From assembly GCF_009833085.1 (NCBI RefSeq), contig NZ_QRBZ01000036.1, positions 1 to 64,000 on the forward strand: a DNA stretch of 64,000 bases, read 5' to 3'. Below are positions 28,665 through 37,673 of this stretch, in pieces. Numbering within the stretch: position 1 is the first letter of the stretch; each line of letters starts with the position of its first letter. The DNA is from Nitrosomonas oligotropha (lineage in GTDB: Bacteria > Pseudomonadota > Gammaproteobacteria > Burkholderiales > Nitrosomonadaceae). The translations under genes and the position numbers were made by a program. Below the pieces are notes generated by a model that saw nothing but the letters and a program-made list of their open reading frames with translations, was not told the DNA's origin and did no database searches.

Positions 28665-30730
28665 TGTTCCAGCAGCAGCTGCTGCGCTGAGCGCGGTTTG
28701 GCGGTGCCGGGCTTCGAGCGTTTGTACGAACCGTCGCTTTGCAGCAACCAGGCTTGCGTGTTGTCGGACAGGTAGCTGAGCAATCCCTGATCGATGACAT
28801 TGTCGCTGGTGCGCTTCTCCTCAACAGGGAAACACACTTCGACGCGGTAGTGTAAGTTGCGCGTCATCCAGTCCGCGCTGGAACAAAACACCAGCTCCTC
28901 GCCGATTCCGCCGCCGTTGTGAAAATAATAAACCCGGGTATGCTCGAGAAAACGCCCGACGATGGAACGCACGCTGATATTTTCCGATACCCCTTTAACG
29001 CCGGGGCGCAAGCAGCAGATGCCGCGGATGATCAAATCGATTTTGACGCCCGCTTGCGATGCTTTGTACAACGCGGCGATGATTTCCGGATCGACCAGCG
29101 CGTTCATCTTGGCGATGATCCAGGCTTTCTTCCCGGCGGCTGCGGCGCTGATTTCCTTTTCGATATAACTCAGGATGCCTTTGTGCAGCGTGAACGGCGA
29201 TTGCAAAAGCTTTTTAAGCTTACCCGCGCGGCCCAGGCCGGTCAGCTGGTGAAACAGTTTATTGACATCCTCGCCGATGGCCTTGTCGCAAGTCAGCAGG
29301 CCGTAATCGGTATACAAACGCGCGGTGCGGGCGTGGTAGTTGCCGGTTCCCAAATGCACATAGCGGCGCAAGGCACGTCCTTCCCGCCGCACCACCAGAA
29401 TCATTTTCGCGTGGGTTTTGTAATTGACCACGCCGTACACGACATGCGCGCCCACTTGTTGCAATTCGCTGGCCAGTTCGATATTGGCTTCCTCATCGAA
29501 GCGCGCGCGCAATTCGATCACTACCGTGACTTCCTTACCCGCACGGGCCGCTACCTTGAGCGCTTCAACCACGGCGGAATCCGCGCCGGTGCGATACAGG
29601 GTCTGCTTGATCGACAGCACATTGGGATCGGCGGCGGCCTGACGCAGAAAGTCGATGACCGGAGCGAACGATTGAAACGGATGATGCAGCAGTATGTCGC
29701 CGTTATGCAGCGCATCAAAAATATTGGTGTTTTTCAGCAGACGCTTGGGAATGTCGGGCGTGAAGCCGACGAATTTCAGTTCCGGCCGGTCGATCAGATC
29801 GCAAATCGCCAGCAAACGGCCCAGATTGACAGGCCCGGTGACCTGATACAGATCGTTTTGCTGTAACTCAAACTGGCGTAACAGAAAACGGCTCAGATTA
29901 TCCGGGCAATTATCCGCGACTTCCAGGCGCACGGCGTCACTGAATTTGCGCGATGGCAATTCGCCTTCCAGCGCGCGCAGCAAATCGTCGATCTCTTCGT
30001 CGTCGATCAATAAGTCACTATCGCGCGTCACTTTGAATTGATAACACCCGGTCACGCTCATGCCGGGAAACAAATCCCCCACATGCGCATGAATGATCGA
30101 AGACAACATGACGAAATCGTGATTACCCTCGCTATACTTTGCCGGGATCGGAACCACCCGGGGTAAGGAACGCGGCGCTTGCACGATGGCCAGCCCGGAA
30201 TCCCGTCCGAAGGCATCCTTGCCTTCCAGCGAGATGATGAAATACAAATTTTTGTTCAATACCTTCGGGAACGGGTGCGCGGGGTCCAAACCGATCGGGC
30301 TGAGTACCGGCAATACTTCATCCTTAAAGTAGCGATGGATCCAGCGGCCGAGCAGGGGTTTCCACTGTGCGCGGCGCAACAAACGTATTTTGTCCTTGGC
30401 CAACGCCGGAATGATCAAATCATTCCACACGCTGTATTGCTCCTGCACAAACTGATGCGCGGTTTCGCTGACGCGCGCCAGCACTTCGGCTGGGGATAGA
30501 TTGTCCGGGCCGGTTTGCGTCGAGCCGTATTTGACCTGCTGTTTCAAACCGGCCACTCGGATTTCAAAGAATTCGTCCAGATTGGTGCTGGCGATGCATA
30601 AGAAGCGCAGTCTTTCCAGCAGCGGCAGGCTTTCATCCTTGGCCTGCTCGATGACGCGCCGGTTGAATTCCAGCAGGCTCAGTTCGCGGTTGATATACAG
30701 CGTCGGGGTTTTTAGATCAATGATATCCAT
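28646..30730 (-). CDS. ppk: Polyphosphate kinase 1
   Basis: 694 residues from ATG 30730; a TTG three codons earlier is in frame but less likely. PPK1 order: N-terminal helical domain (YINRELSLLEFNRRVIEQA), head domain, then two PLD-like catalytic domains with YKTHAKMILVVRREG and LGTGNYHARTARLYTDYGLLT (the phospho-accepting His) and the late CSSADWMTRNLHYRVEV. It reversibly builds polyphosphate from ATP. The 3' end overlaps the CHASE2 gene. Together with ppx and sixA it forms a phosphate-polymer neighbourhood. Confidence 0.95.
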   Translation of the reverse strand: MDIIDLKTPTLYINRELSLLEFNRRVIEQAKDESLPLLERLRFLCIASTNLDEFFEIRVAGLKQQVKYGSTQTGPDNLSPAEVLARVSETAHQFVQEQYSVWNDLIIPALAKDKIRLLRRAQWKPLLGRWIHRYFKDEVLPVLSPIGLDPAHPFPKVLNKNLYFIISLEGKDAFGRDSGLAIVQAPRSLPRVVPIPAKYSEGNHDFVMLSSIIHAHVGDLFPGMSVTGCYQFKVTRDSDLLIDDEEIDDLLRALEGELPSRKFSDAVRLEVADNCPDNLSRFLLRQFELQQNDLYQVTGPVNLGRLLAICDLIDRPELKFVGFTPDIPKRLLKNTNIFDALHNGDILLHHPFQSFAPVIDFLRQAAADPNVLSIKQTLYRTGADSAVVEALKVAARAGKEVTVVIELRARFDEEANIELASELQQVGAHVVYGVVNYKTHAKMILVVRREGRALRRYVHLGTGNYHARTARLYTDYGLLTCDKAIGEDVNKLFHQLTGLGRAGKLKKLLQSPFTLHKGILSYIEKEISAAAAGKKAWIIAKMNALVDPEIIAALYKASQAGVKIDLIIRGICCLRPGVKGVSENISVRSIVGRFLEHTRVYYFHNGGGIGEELVFCSSADWMTRNLHYRVEVCFPVEEKRTSDNVIDQGLLSYLSDNTQAWLLQSDGSYKRSKPGTAKPRSAQQLLLEHYCGPA

Positions 30731-30866
30731 GCAAACCAAATGCTCAGAAAATTTTGAATCGGTTAATTTTGTATCGGTGCGAACCGGTCAATCACCGGCT
30801 AAGGCCGGTCGGCAGGGAAATATGCCATGGGCTTCATTCTAGCGTAGTTTGCGCCAGTTTGAGATT

Positions 30867-31979
30867 TTACTTCGGCGTCAGCTTCAGCAGTTTGCCGTTG
30901 TCTTCGTCCGTCAATAAATACAACGCGCCGTCCGGGCCTTGTTCCACATCGCGGAATCGCAGCGTGTTGGTCAATAACCGCTCTTCGCTGAGAATTTTCT
31001 TGTCGTCGGTTGTCAGGCGGACTAATTGCCGTCCGGCCAAAGCGCCGACAAACAAGTTGCCGCGCCACGCCGGAAACAATTTACCGGTATAGAACACCAT
31101 GCCGGAGGGTGCAATCGACGGCACCCAGTAGTGAATCGGCTCTTCAAAGCCTTGCTCGGCGTGCTCGTTTTTTATCGGCGCGCCATTGTAATGCGTGCCA
31201 TAGTTGGCCTTGGGCCAGCCGTAATTTTTACCGGGCTGCGGGATATTGATCTCGTCGCCGCCTTTGGGTCCATGTTCATGAATCCACAATGCGCCGGTTT
31301 TCGGATGGATCGTAGCGCCCTGCACGCTGCGGTGACCGTACGACCAGATTTCCGGTTTGGCCTGCGGATTATTGACGAACGGATTGTCAGCAGGCACTGA
31401 GCCGTCGGGCTTGATGCGGATGATCTTGCCGATATGGTTGCCCAGATTCTGCGCTTCTTCCATGTAATCGCCACGATCGCCCAGCGTGATGAACAGATTG
31501 CCGTTGGGCGCGAACGCCAAACGGGAACCGAAATGCACCGATCCCGATACTTTCGGTATTTGGCGGAAGATCACTTGCAGATTTTCCAAGCTGCCATCCT
31601 TCAATTCGGCCCGGGCGACCGCCGTACCCGCTCGCGATCCTTCCGGTTCGGCGTACGACAGATAAATCAGCCGGTTTTTGGTAAATTCCGGATCCAATGC
31701 GACATCCAGCAAACCGCCTTGCTGCTGGAAAAAAACCACTGGAACGCCTTTGATGGGTTCCGATACCTTGCCATCCGGTGTGATGATACGTAACCGGCCA
31801 ACCTTCTCTGTCACCAGCACATTGCCATCCGGCATGAACACCATGCCCCAGGGGAATTGCAATCCTTCGGCCACTAGGCGGACATCGAATTCGGTTTGAA
31901 GACGTTGCGCTTGTAGTGTGGAGGAGAAGAAAAAACTGCACGCGAGAAGGATGATAAAGGTTCTAAGCTGTCGTCTCAT
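30867..31979 (-). CDS. PQQ-dependent sugar dehydrogenase (soluble aldose dehydrogenase family)
   Basis: 370 residues with a Sec signal peptide (about 1-24, TLQAQ). The six-bladed propeller of the soluble glucose/sorbosone dehydrogenase family (like E. coli YliI/Asd) is shown by FPWGMVFMPDGNVLVTEKVGRL, GGLLDVALDPEF, SVHFGSRLAFAPNGNLFITLGDRGDY, WSYGHRSVQGATIHPKTGALWIHEHGPKGGDE and NYGWP. Periplasmic oxidation of sugars with PQQ and calcium is expected from the family. I see no PQQ biosynthesis genes in the window. It is upstream of ppk on the same strand, 136 bp away. Confidence 0.88.
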   Translation of the reverse strand: MRRQLRTFIILLACSFFFSSTLQAQRLQTEFDVRLVAEGLQFPWGMVFMPDGNVLVTEKVGRLRIITPDGKVSEPIKGVPVVFFQQQGGLLDVALDPEFTKNRLIYLSYAEPEGSRAGTAVARAELKDGSLENLQVIFRQIPKVSGSVHFGSRLAFAPNGNLFITLGDRGDYMEEAQNLGNHIGKIIRIKPDGSVPADNPFVNNPQAKPEIWSYGHRSVQGATIHPKTGALWIHEHGPKGGDEINIPQPGKNYGWPKANYGTHYNGAPIKNEHAEQGFEEPIHYWVPSIAPSGMVFYTGKLFPAWRGNLFVGALAGRQLVRLTTDDKKILSEERLLTNTLRFRDVEQGPDGALYLLTDEDNGKLLKLTPK

Positions 31980-32055
31980 TGTCTGGGGTCATGCTGCATG
32001 ATTGGTCGGCAGCCAACTGTACCATTCCTGCCAGCCGGTCTCAATATACGCCGGA

Positions 32056-34125
32056 TCAAAACACGACGATGCGCATGCGCACACCGCCAAATACATTGAG
32101 CGGCGGCCCCGGTTCGTAGTAGCGCCCAAGCGCGGCGTTAATGCGCGTGTTGGCGTTGTATTGTGCGTCAAACAGGTTGTTGACGCCAAAAAACACCGAG
32201 CCTTCGATATTGTGGTGCTTCTTTTCCCATCCCAACAGCAATTGCCCCAGGGTATACGCCGGGTTGGCCGCGGTATTGATGTCGTTGACGAAAAACTCGC
32301 CGACGCGCTGCACGTGCACTTGTCCGAAGAAACCGAAGGGATGGGCGTAGCGCAGCAATCCTTCCCAGCGGTGCCGGGGGATGCCGGGGAAAATGTTGCC
32401 TTTCAGATTCGCGTCGTTGACCAAGTATTTCTCAAACTCAAAATCCGAAAACGTGTAACTCACTTCGCCGCGCAGGCCTTTCCATTCCGGTGTCGCCAGC
32501 CGTGTTTCCACGCCGATGCGGCGCGATTGTCCGGCGTTGCGGAAAAACGCCCGGCCCGGCGATGTCGCCAGCTCGAACGGCGTGATTTCATTCCAGGTGC
32601 GGATAAAAAACACCGCCGTGTCGTACTGGAACCCGGCGGTATTGCCACGAAAGCCGAGTTCGTTGCTGAGCGATGTTTGCGCGTTCAGGTGCGGATTAAA
32701 GCCGCCTTTCCCGGCGGGGTTGTTGATCAATTCGGTCGTGGTCGGCGCTTCAAAAACCGAAGCTACATGCGCGTAAATCTGCTGCTGGGGGGTGAGGTGA
32801 TACACCAGTCCGGTTGTGCCGCTGGCTTGCGATACCGTGCGTGAACCGGATTGACTGCCGTCGCTTTTGAATTGATCTTTGACTTCGTAACGCAACCAAT
32901 CCCAGCGTCCGCCAAACACCAGATCGAGCTTGTCCGCCATGCGCCATTCGTTACGGAAAAACGGTCCAACACTTTGCACGCGCTCGGTTTGACTCAAATT
33001 CAACGCGCCACGTGCGCCGAAATTGTTGTTGAAGCGCTGCCGGTCGTCGTTTTGTATGCCGTAATCGATGCCAATCAGAAAACGGTTGGGCCGGTTGAAT
33101 AACATGTGATCGTTGACAAACTGCATCATCAATCCGCCCACCTGCCGGTCAAACTGCACCTGCCCGCCGTCGAAAAACTGCTGGCGGCTTTGAAAATCCC
33201 GCTGCAACCAATGCCCCGTCACGCTGAATTCCTTGCCGGCGGACGGTCTCTGGCGAAAGCGGATACCCATTTCCTCCTGGCGGATTTCCTCACCGGCGTT
33301 GTACTGCACATTGCGTGCGGAAGCTTGCCGCGAATCGGCTTGCACTTCCGCGCGAGTCAAAGCGCCGGGATCTTTCGATAGTGGTGAATAAAATTCGCGA
33401 AACACCAGCATCAAGGCGGAATTGTCACTGGTTTGAAAATTCAGCTTGGCCTGAGAAAACGTGTTCTGCATCGCACTGTGATCACGCCAGCCATCCTGTT
33501 GCGTGTGCGAGCCATACAAACTGTAACCGAAATTTCCATTACGCCCGCCCATGAACAATTCGGATTTCAGGTAACCATACTGGCCGAATACCTGGCGCGG
33601 CATCACGACGAACTTCTCCGGCGGCGCTTCGCGCGTGGTGATATCGATCATGCCGCCGGAGGCATTGCCGTACAGCGATGCGGAAGGCCCGCGCAGAATA
33701 TCCATGCGCTCGATCAACGACGGGTCGATCGAATCCAATTGCGTCTGCCCGTCCGGCAATGTCGCCGGAATGCCGTCGACGCGCATCTGAATGCCACGTA
33801 CCCCGAACGGCGAACGCGCGCCAAAGCCGCGAATCGCGATGCGCAAATCCTGCGTGAAATTGAACTGATTCTGAAAGAAAACCCCCGGTGTGCCGCGCGC
33901 GAATTCGTCCAGCGTCGCGCCGGGCTGGTAGTTTTGCTGCGGGTAGCGCGTGATCTGTGTGATGCTATTGGGAATCTGTTCCGGTGAGCGTTCGCTGCGT
34001 GTGGCGGTGATGTTGATCGGATTGAGGATGACGGATTGTGGAGTTTCCGGTTTTTGGGTCTGGGCGGGAGATACGCCTGCAATAAAACCAGCCAGAACCA
34101 TGACAAAATGAATCACCCAGCGCAT
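32056..34125 (-). CDS. TonB-dependent outer-membrane receptor
   Basis: About 689 residues from ATG 34125 (MRWVIHFVMVLAGF, a good signal peptide). In-frame codons up to 34185 would put a 20-residue polar stretch before it. A plug domain covers about 45-180 (RIAIRGFGARSPFGVRGIQMRVDGIP; LRGPSASLYGNASGGMIDITT), then a long beta barrel ending in the outer-membrane signature ...RMRIVVF. The family takes up siderophores or other large ligands using TonB energy. The sequence resembles ferric-siderophore receptors of the FecA/CirA kind, but the ligand cannot be read. It is divergent from the toxin-antitoxin pair. Confidence 0.9.
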   Translation of the reverse strand: MRWVIHFVMVLAGFIAGVSPAQTQKPETPQSVILNPINITATRSERSPEQIPNSITQITRYPQQNYQPGATLDEFARGTPGVFFQNQFNFTQDLRIAIRGFGARSPFGVRGIQMRVDGIPATLPDGQTQLDSIDPSLIERMDILRGPSASLYGNASGGMIDITTREAPPEKFVVMPRQVFGQYGYLKSELFMGGRNGNFGYSLYGSHTQQDGWRDHSAMQNTFSQAKLNFQTSDNSALMLVFREFYSPLSKDPGALTRAEVQADSRQASARNVQYNAGEEIRQEEMGIRFRQRPSAGKEFSVTGHWLQRDFQSRQQFFDGGQVQFDRQVGGLMMQFVNDHMLFNRPNRFLIGIDYGIQNDDRQRFNNNFGARGALNLSQTERVQSVGPFFRNEWRMADKLDLVFGGRWDWLRYEVKDQFKSDGSQSGSRTVSQASGTTGLVYHLTPQQQIYAHVASVFEAPTTTELINNPAGKGGFNPHLNAQTSLSNELGFRGNTAGFQYDTAVFFIRTWNEITPFELATSPGRAFFRNAGQSRRIGVETRLATPEWKGLRGEVSYTFSDFEFEKYLVNDANLKGNIFPGIPRHRWEGLLRYAHPFGFFGQVHVQRVGEFFVNDINTAANPAYTLGQLLLGWEKKHHNIEGSVFFGVNNLFDAQYNANTRINAALGRYYEPGPPLNVFGGVRMRIVVF

Positions 34126-34206
34126 GCGGTAAGGGTTAAAACAGAAATGGGCGGCAGGAGTAAAAAACATGGCGAAGTGTACCATTCCGCTGCGTGGCGT
34201 TAAATT

Positions 34207-34234
34207 TTGCCGCTGATTTACGTTAATATATTAA
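34207..34234 (+). promoter_or_regulatory. Candidate sigma-70 promoter of the ParD-like/zeta-like pair
   Basis: TTGCCG (34207-34212), a 16-bp spacer and TATTAA (34229-34234); each hexamer matches consensus at four of six positions. The -10 overlaps the left arm of the palindrome at 34230-34260, as expected for autorepression. Confidence 0.4.
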
Positions 34235-34260
34235 ATTGTAGCAATCTGCTACAATTTAAT
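34230..34260. promoter_or_regulatory. Perfect 14-bp palindrome, probable autoregulatory operator
   Basis: ATTAAATTGTAGCA (34230-34243) and TGCTACAATTTAAT (34247-34260) are exact inverted copies around ATC. It lies 25 bp before the antitoxin ATG and overlaps the likely -10. This is a classic position for binding of an antitoxin or toxin-antitoxin complex. The site also lies in the divergent promoter region of the TonB receptor. Confidence 0.7.
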
Positions 34261-34285
34261 TCTGAATTTTTTAATGGAACCTATC

Positions 34286-34702
34286 ATGGCAAAAGCAGCT
34301 TCTCCAATCCGCTTGCAGGATGAGTTAATGCAAGCTGCGGCGTTGACCGCGGAGCGGTTTCATCGCAGCACCGCCGAGCAAATCGAATATTGGGCGGAAA
34401 TGGGGCGCAACGTCGATCACATGCTGAATCCGGACGATTTGCTGGCGATCTCGACGGGATTGGCGAAACTTACCGTCGAGCCGGTTAGTAGCGAGTCGGT
34501 CGATCCTGCGAGTATATTTCAATCGCTGGAAAACGATCGCGCCAGCGGCATGCTGCCACAAACGTTGACCGGCAGTGCGATCCGCTATCAGGCATCAGAT
34601 ACACAGCCCGGTTACCTGGAACAAATTCACCCCGACGGCCGGATTCAAACGGGGAAATTTCAAGGCGGTGAGTTCATCGCAATCGATGCAGCGCAGCTTT
34701 GA
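34286..34702 (+). CDS. ParD-like antitoxin
   Basis: About 138 residues from ATG 34286, with GGA 7 bp upstream; the ATG at 34274 lacks a ribosome site. The N-terminal half (LQDELMQAAALTAERFHRSTAEQIEYWAEMGR) is the ribbon-helix-helix-like pattern of the ParD-like antitoxin family. The C-terminal part (YLEQIHPDGRIQTGKFQGGEF) is the likely toxin-facing end. It is followed without a gap by the zeta-like kinase (stop TGA overlaps start TTG) and preceded by a perfect palindrome. Inferred role: DNA-binding antitoxin that represses its own operon. Confidence 0.72.
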   Translation: MAKAASPIRLQDELMQAAALTAERFHRSTAEQIEYWAEMGRNVDHMLNPDDLLAISTGLAKLTVEPVSSESVDPASIFQSLENDRASGMLPQTLTGSAIRYQASDTQPGYLEQIHPDGRIQTGKFQGGEFIAIDAAQL

Positions 34703-35292
34703 ACCAGAAAAAACAGCTTTGGCTGTTGGCCGGAGGCAACGGCGCGGGTAAGAGCACCTTTTACCGCACCCGGCTCGCACCCAGCGGCTTATCGTTTGTG
34801 AATGCGGATATCATCGCTAAGCTGCTGTATCCGCAAGCACCGGAAGCGCACAGCTATCGCGCCGCCAAACTGGCGGAACACCTGCGCCTGCAACTGCTGC
34901 GGCAAGGCCGTAGCTTCTGTTTTGAAACCGTATTCTCGCATCCGTCGAAAATCGATTTCGTTGCTCACGCCAAAGCACTCGGTTATGAAATCATTCTGGT
35001 GTTCATTCACCTGTGCGACCCGGCGCTCAACCAGGCGCGTATCGCGCAGCGCGTCAGCGAAGGCGGTCACCACGTACCGGATGACAAAGTCATTAGCCGG
35101 ATTCCAAGGACGCTCAAGCTGATCAAAAAGACACTACCGCTGTGCGATCAAGTGTATATCCTGGACAATTCCCGCGCGGATAACCCATTTCAGCAATTGG
35201 TTGTGATTCGTAATGCTCGCGTTACTTTCCGGCATGATGTCATGCCGGATTGGGGTGGAGAATTACTGGCGGATTATGGGATGGAGAAATAG
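34699..35292 (+). CDS. Zeta-toxin-like P-loop kinase
   Basis: 197 residues starting at a TTG that overlaps the antitoxin stop (TTGA). The P-loop is AGGNGAGKST (11-20), then SFVNADIIAKLLYP, FCFETVFSHPSKIDF and an R-rich VAQRVSEGGHHVP segment, as in zeta toxin and related UDP-N-acetylglucosamine or small-molecule kinases. In epsilon/zeta systems zeta blocks wall synthesis by phosphorylating UDP-GlcNAc. Here the partner is ParD-like, not epsilon, so the target is uncertain. Translational coupling to the antitoxin supports a toxin-antitoxin pair. Confidence 0.75.
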   Translation: MNQKKQLWLLAGGNGAGKSTFYRTRLAPSGLSFVNADIIAKLLYPQAPEAHSYRAAKLAEHLRLQLLRQGRSFCFETVFSHPSKIDFVAHAKALGYEIILVFIHLCDPALNQARIAQRVSEGGHHVPDDKVISRIPRTLKLIKKTLPLCDQVYILDNSRADNPFQQLVVIRNARVTFRHDVMPDWGGELLADYGMEK

Positions 35293-35322
35293 AATCTCAA
35301 ATAAATTTGGAGATCAAGAATA

Positions 35323-36780
35323 ATGCATGAGAAAACGAATGAGTGGGCCGGCGATGTATTGCAACGAAAGAAATATGCTGATTTTCTTACGCAATACTTA
35401 GTCGCAAAAAAAGACCCATTCGTAATCAATATCAATGCACCCTGGGGATCCGGTAAAACCTTTTTTATTGAACATTGGTACGATGATCTGAAGAAGGAAC
35501 ACCCATGCGTGCTGTTCAATGCATGGGAAAATGATTTTTCCAATGATCCTTTATTGTCAGTTATTTCTTGTATTGAAAAAGATTTATCACCGTTGTTATC
35601 CGTTACCGATAAAGAAAATAACGAGATAAAGAGCAGATTTTCAACGGTTGGTGAATATTTAAAAAGCATCGCGCCAATTTTAGTAAGAGCAGTAGTTTCT
35701 AAAGCGATTGGCAAAGATGGACTGGAAGAACTGCAACAACTCAATGAAAAAGATGAGAAAGCAGCTACTGAAATTGTAGAAAAAGTTACTGAAAAATTGA
35801 TTCAAAATAACAAAACTGTAGAGAAAGCTATAGAAAGTTTTGAAAAATCTTTGGAAGAATTAATAGAAAAATTGACTTGTAATCAAAAGTGCTTAAAAAA
35901 GCCACTGTTCATTTTTATTGATGAACTTGATCGATGCCGCCCACTATATGCAATCGAATTATTAGAGAGAATCAAACATTTGTTCGGTGTGCCAGGAATC
36001 GTTTTCGTTATCGCGACGGATACAGAACAACTAAAGCATTCCGTCAATGCAATTTACGGTAGCGGATTCGATTCAAATACTTATTTAAGAAGATTCTTTG
36101 ACCAAAGCTATACCCTTACTTTGCCTGATTATATTGAATACGCCAAGTTATTATTTCAAGAATTTGGCTCTGATTCAGTCGATAGATTCGTTCAAATTGG
36201 TATTTCTACATCAGGAGATAAAAAAAGCTTCTGGTTGCGTAATGGCGATGACAGAAATGAATATAGCGAAAGCAACGAGTACACACTGACGATAGAGCAA
36301 AATAACCAAGCTGAATTGGTATTGCTATTTTCCCTTTTCTCAGCTTTCTTCAAACTTGATTTGCGAACTCAAAAGCAGTGTTACGAAAAATTATTGGCAA
36401 TTACTTCCTCTGTTCTATTAGGAGAAAAATTACATTTTGCTTACCTGATTTTCTTGGTTATGCTCGAGGCGAAAGATCCGACTTTGTTTAAAGAGTATTT
36501 TTCAATTAACAAAAATCAGGCGCGTGAAAAGAAAGAATTAATTAGAGGTAAATTCAGTTCTTTGTGTAATGTCAGGATAGGAGAACGCTTATATTGTGCG
36601 ATTGACTTTGTTGGTTTTTATTCAGAGTACGCTTATGCTGAGATTAGAAAAATATCAGATGCTTTAGATACAAAAAAGAGTGCAAGTGCCGAAGTAAAAC
36701 TGTTAAGAAGTATCCTAAATAATTATGGAAATATTAAACGGTACGAAGAATGGGTATTGCTAGCCTGTAATTTAGATTAA
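35323..36780 (+). CDS. KAP-family P-loop NTPase
   Basis: 485 residues, AT-rich. Walker A NAPWGSGKTFF is at about 39-48, then LFNAWENDFSNDPLLSV near 65-80, a Lys/Glu-rich coiled-coil-like stretch at about 125-190, and Walker B PLFIFIDELDRCRP near 194-207, followed by VIATDTEQL. The APWGSGKT and DELDRCRP blocks are hallmarks of KAP NTPases. Many KAP proteins are membrane-inserted; no clear membrane helix is seen here. Family members turn up in mobile and defence gene sets. It lies 30 bp after the zeta-like gene and may share its transcript. Codon use suggests recent acquisition. Confidence 0.8.
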   Translation: MHEKTNEWAGDVLQRKKYADFLTQYLVAKKDPFVININAPWGSGKTFFIEHWYDDLKKEHPCVLFNAWENDFSNDPLLSVISCIEKDLSPLLSVTDKENNEIKSRFSTVGEYLKSIAPILVRAVVSKAIGKDGLEELQQLNEKDEKAATEIVEKVTEKLIQNNKTVEKAIESFEKSLEELIEKLTCNQKCLKKPLFIFIDELDRCRPLYAIELLERIKHLFGVPGIVFVIATDTEQLKHSVNAIYGSGFDSNTYLRRFFDQSYTLTLPDYIEYAKLLFQEFGSDSVDRFVQIGISTSGDKKSFWLRNGDDRNEYSESNEYTLTIEQNNQAELVLLFSLFSAFFKLDLRTQKQCYEKLLAITSSVLLGEKLHFAYLIFLVMLEAKDPTLFKEYFSINKNQAREKKELIRGKFSSLCNVRIGERLYCAIDFVGFYSEYAYAEIRKISDALDTKKSASAEVKLLRSILNNYGNIKRYEEWVLLACNLD

Positions 36781-36853
36781 CAAACCGGTAAATAGCTAGT
36801 CGCTAGATTATTTTTGCTTACAAGAAAACTAATGGATTCCTCAGTTCGTCAGC

Positions 36854-37642
36854 GTGCCTAATGATCGTTCTCCCCAACCCCGTCTCATCCTGCTCGGCGC
36901 GAGTAATCTGACGTTATCGCTGCGTCTGGTCATCGATCTGATGCAGCGGCGGATCGGCGCGCCGGGTGAGGTTTTGGTGGCGGTGGGGCATGGGCGGGCG
37001 TACGGTGTTTTCAGTCAGGTCGTATGGCGCGGGTTGCCGGGGATTGCGGATTGCGGGGTGTGGCGGCAGCTGAGTGCGATGGAATCGCGTTCAACCTATG
37101 CGTTGCTGACCGATATCGGCAACGATATTGTGTATGAATTGACGCCGGAGCAGGTTTTGCGCTCGGTGGAGCGGTGTATTGAACAGTTGCAGCGGCAGTC
37201 CGCGCAGATTGTCGTAACCAATTTGCCGATGGCGTCGATTGAACGATTATCCCAGCGGCGTTACACCTTTTTCCGCAATCTTTTTTATCCATCCTGCCGG
37301 TTGCCCCGGGATGAAACACTTAGCCGTGCGCGGGCGGTGCACGCTGGATTGATGGATATGGCCGTGCGCCGTCAATTCATGCTGGTTGAGCAGGAGCCGC
37401 GCTGGTTTGGGCCGGACGGTATTCATGTGAATTACTGGCAGCGTGAAGCGTTTTACCGGGATATCGTGCGGCGGTTTGCAGATTCCGGCGCTAAACCGGA
37501 GCTTCCGGGTAGTAATCAAGCTTTTTCACTATCCTGGCAGCGGCGGCCGGTATTTGCTTTCAAGACGGTGCTGGGCCGCGCGATTCACTGTCCGCAGCCA
37601 AGCGGTCGGCTGGCGGACGGCTCGAGTGTCGGCAAGTATTGA
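36854..37642 (+). CDS. SGNH/GDSL-like hydrolase
   Basis: 262 residues. The SGNH blocks appear in modified form: block I LILLGASNLTLSL (near 11-23), a Gly-containing GHGRAYG, the block III Asn in TDIGNDIVYEL, and block V WFGPDGIHVNYW with the Asp-x-x-His pair. There is no signal peptide. It may act on an acyl or acetyl ester, but the substrate is unknown and the nucleophile (Ser of GASN) is inferred. Starts at GTG 36854; no convincing ribosome site. Convergent with the tandem-repeat lipoprotein gene. Confidence 0.7.
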   Translation: MPNDRSPQPRLILLGASNLTLSLRLVIDLMQRRIGAPGEVLVAVGHGRAYGVFSQVVWRGLPGIADCGVWRQLSAMESRSTYALLTDIGNDIVYELTPEQVLRSVERCIEQLQRQSAQIVVTNLPMASIERLSQRRYTFFRNLFYPSCRLPRDETLSRARAVHAGLMDMAVRRQFMLVEQEPRWFGPDGIHVNYWQREAFYRDIVRRFADSGAKPELPGSNQAFSLSWQRRPVFAFKTVLGRAIHCPQPSGRLADGSSVGKY

Positions 37643-37673
37643 TGGCCGGGCGCAGTCGTTTTTCAGCGTTTTC

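Noticed and set aside
30794..30809. ACCGGC-TAAG-GCCGGT hairpin between the sugar dehydrogenase and ppk genes as terminator
   Set aside because: No T-run on either strand; may be chance or part of a regulatory region.
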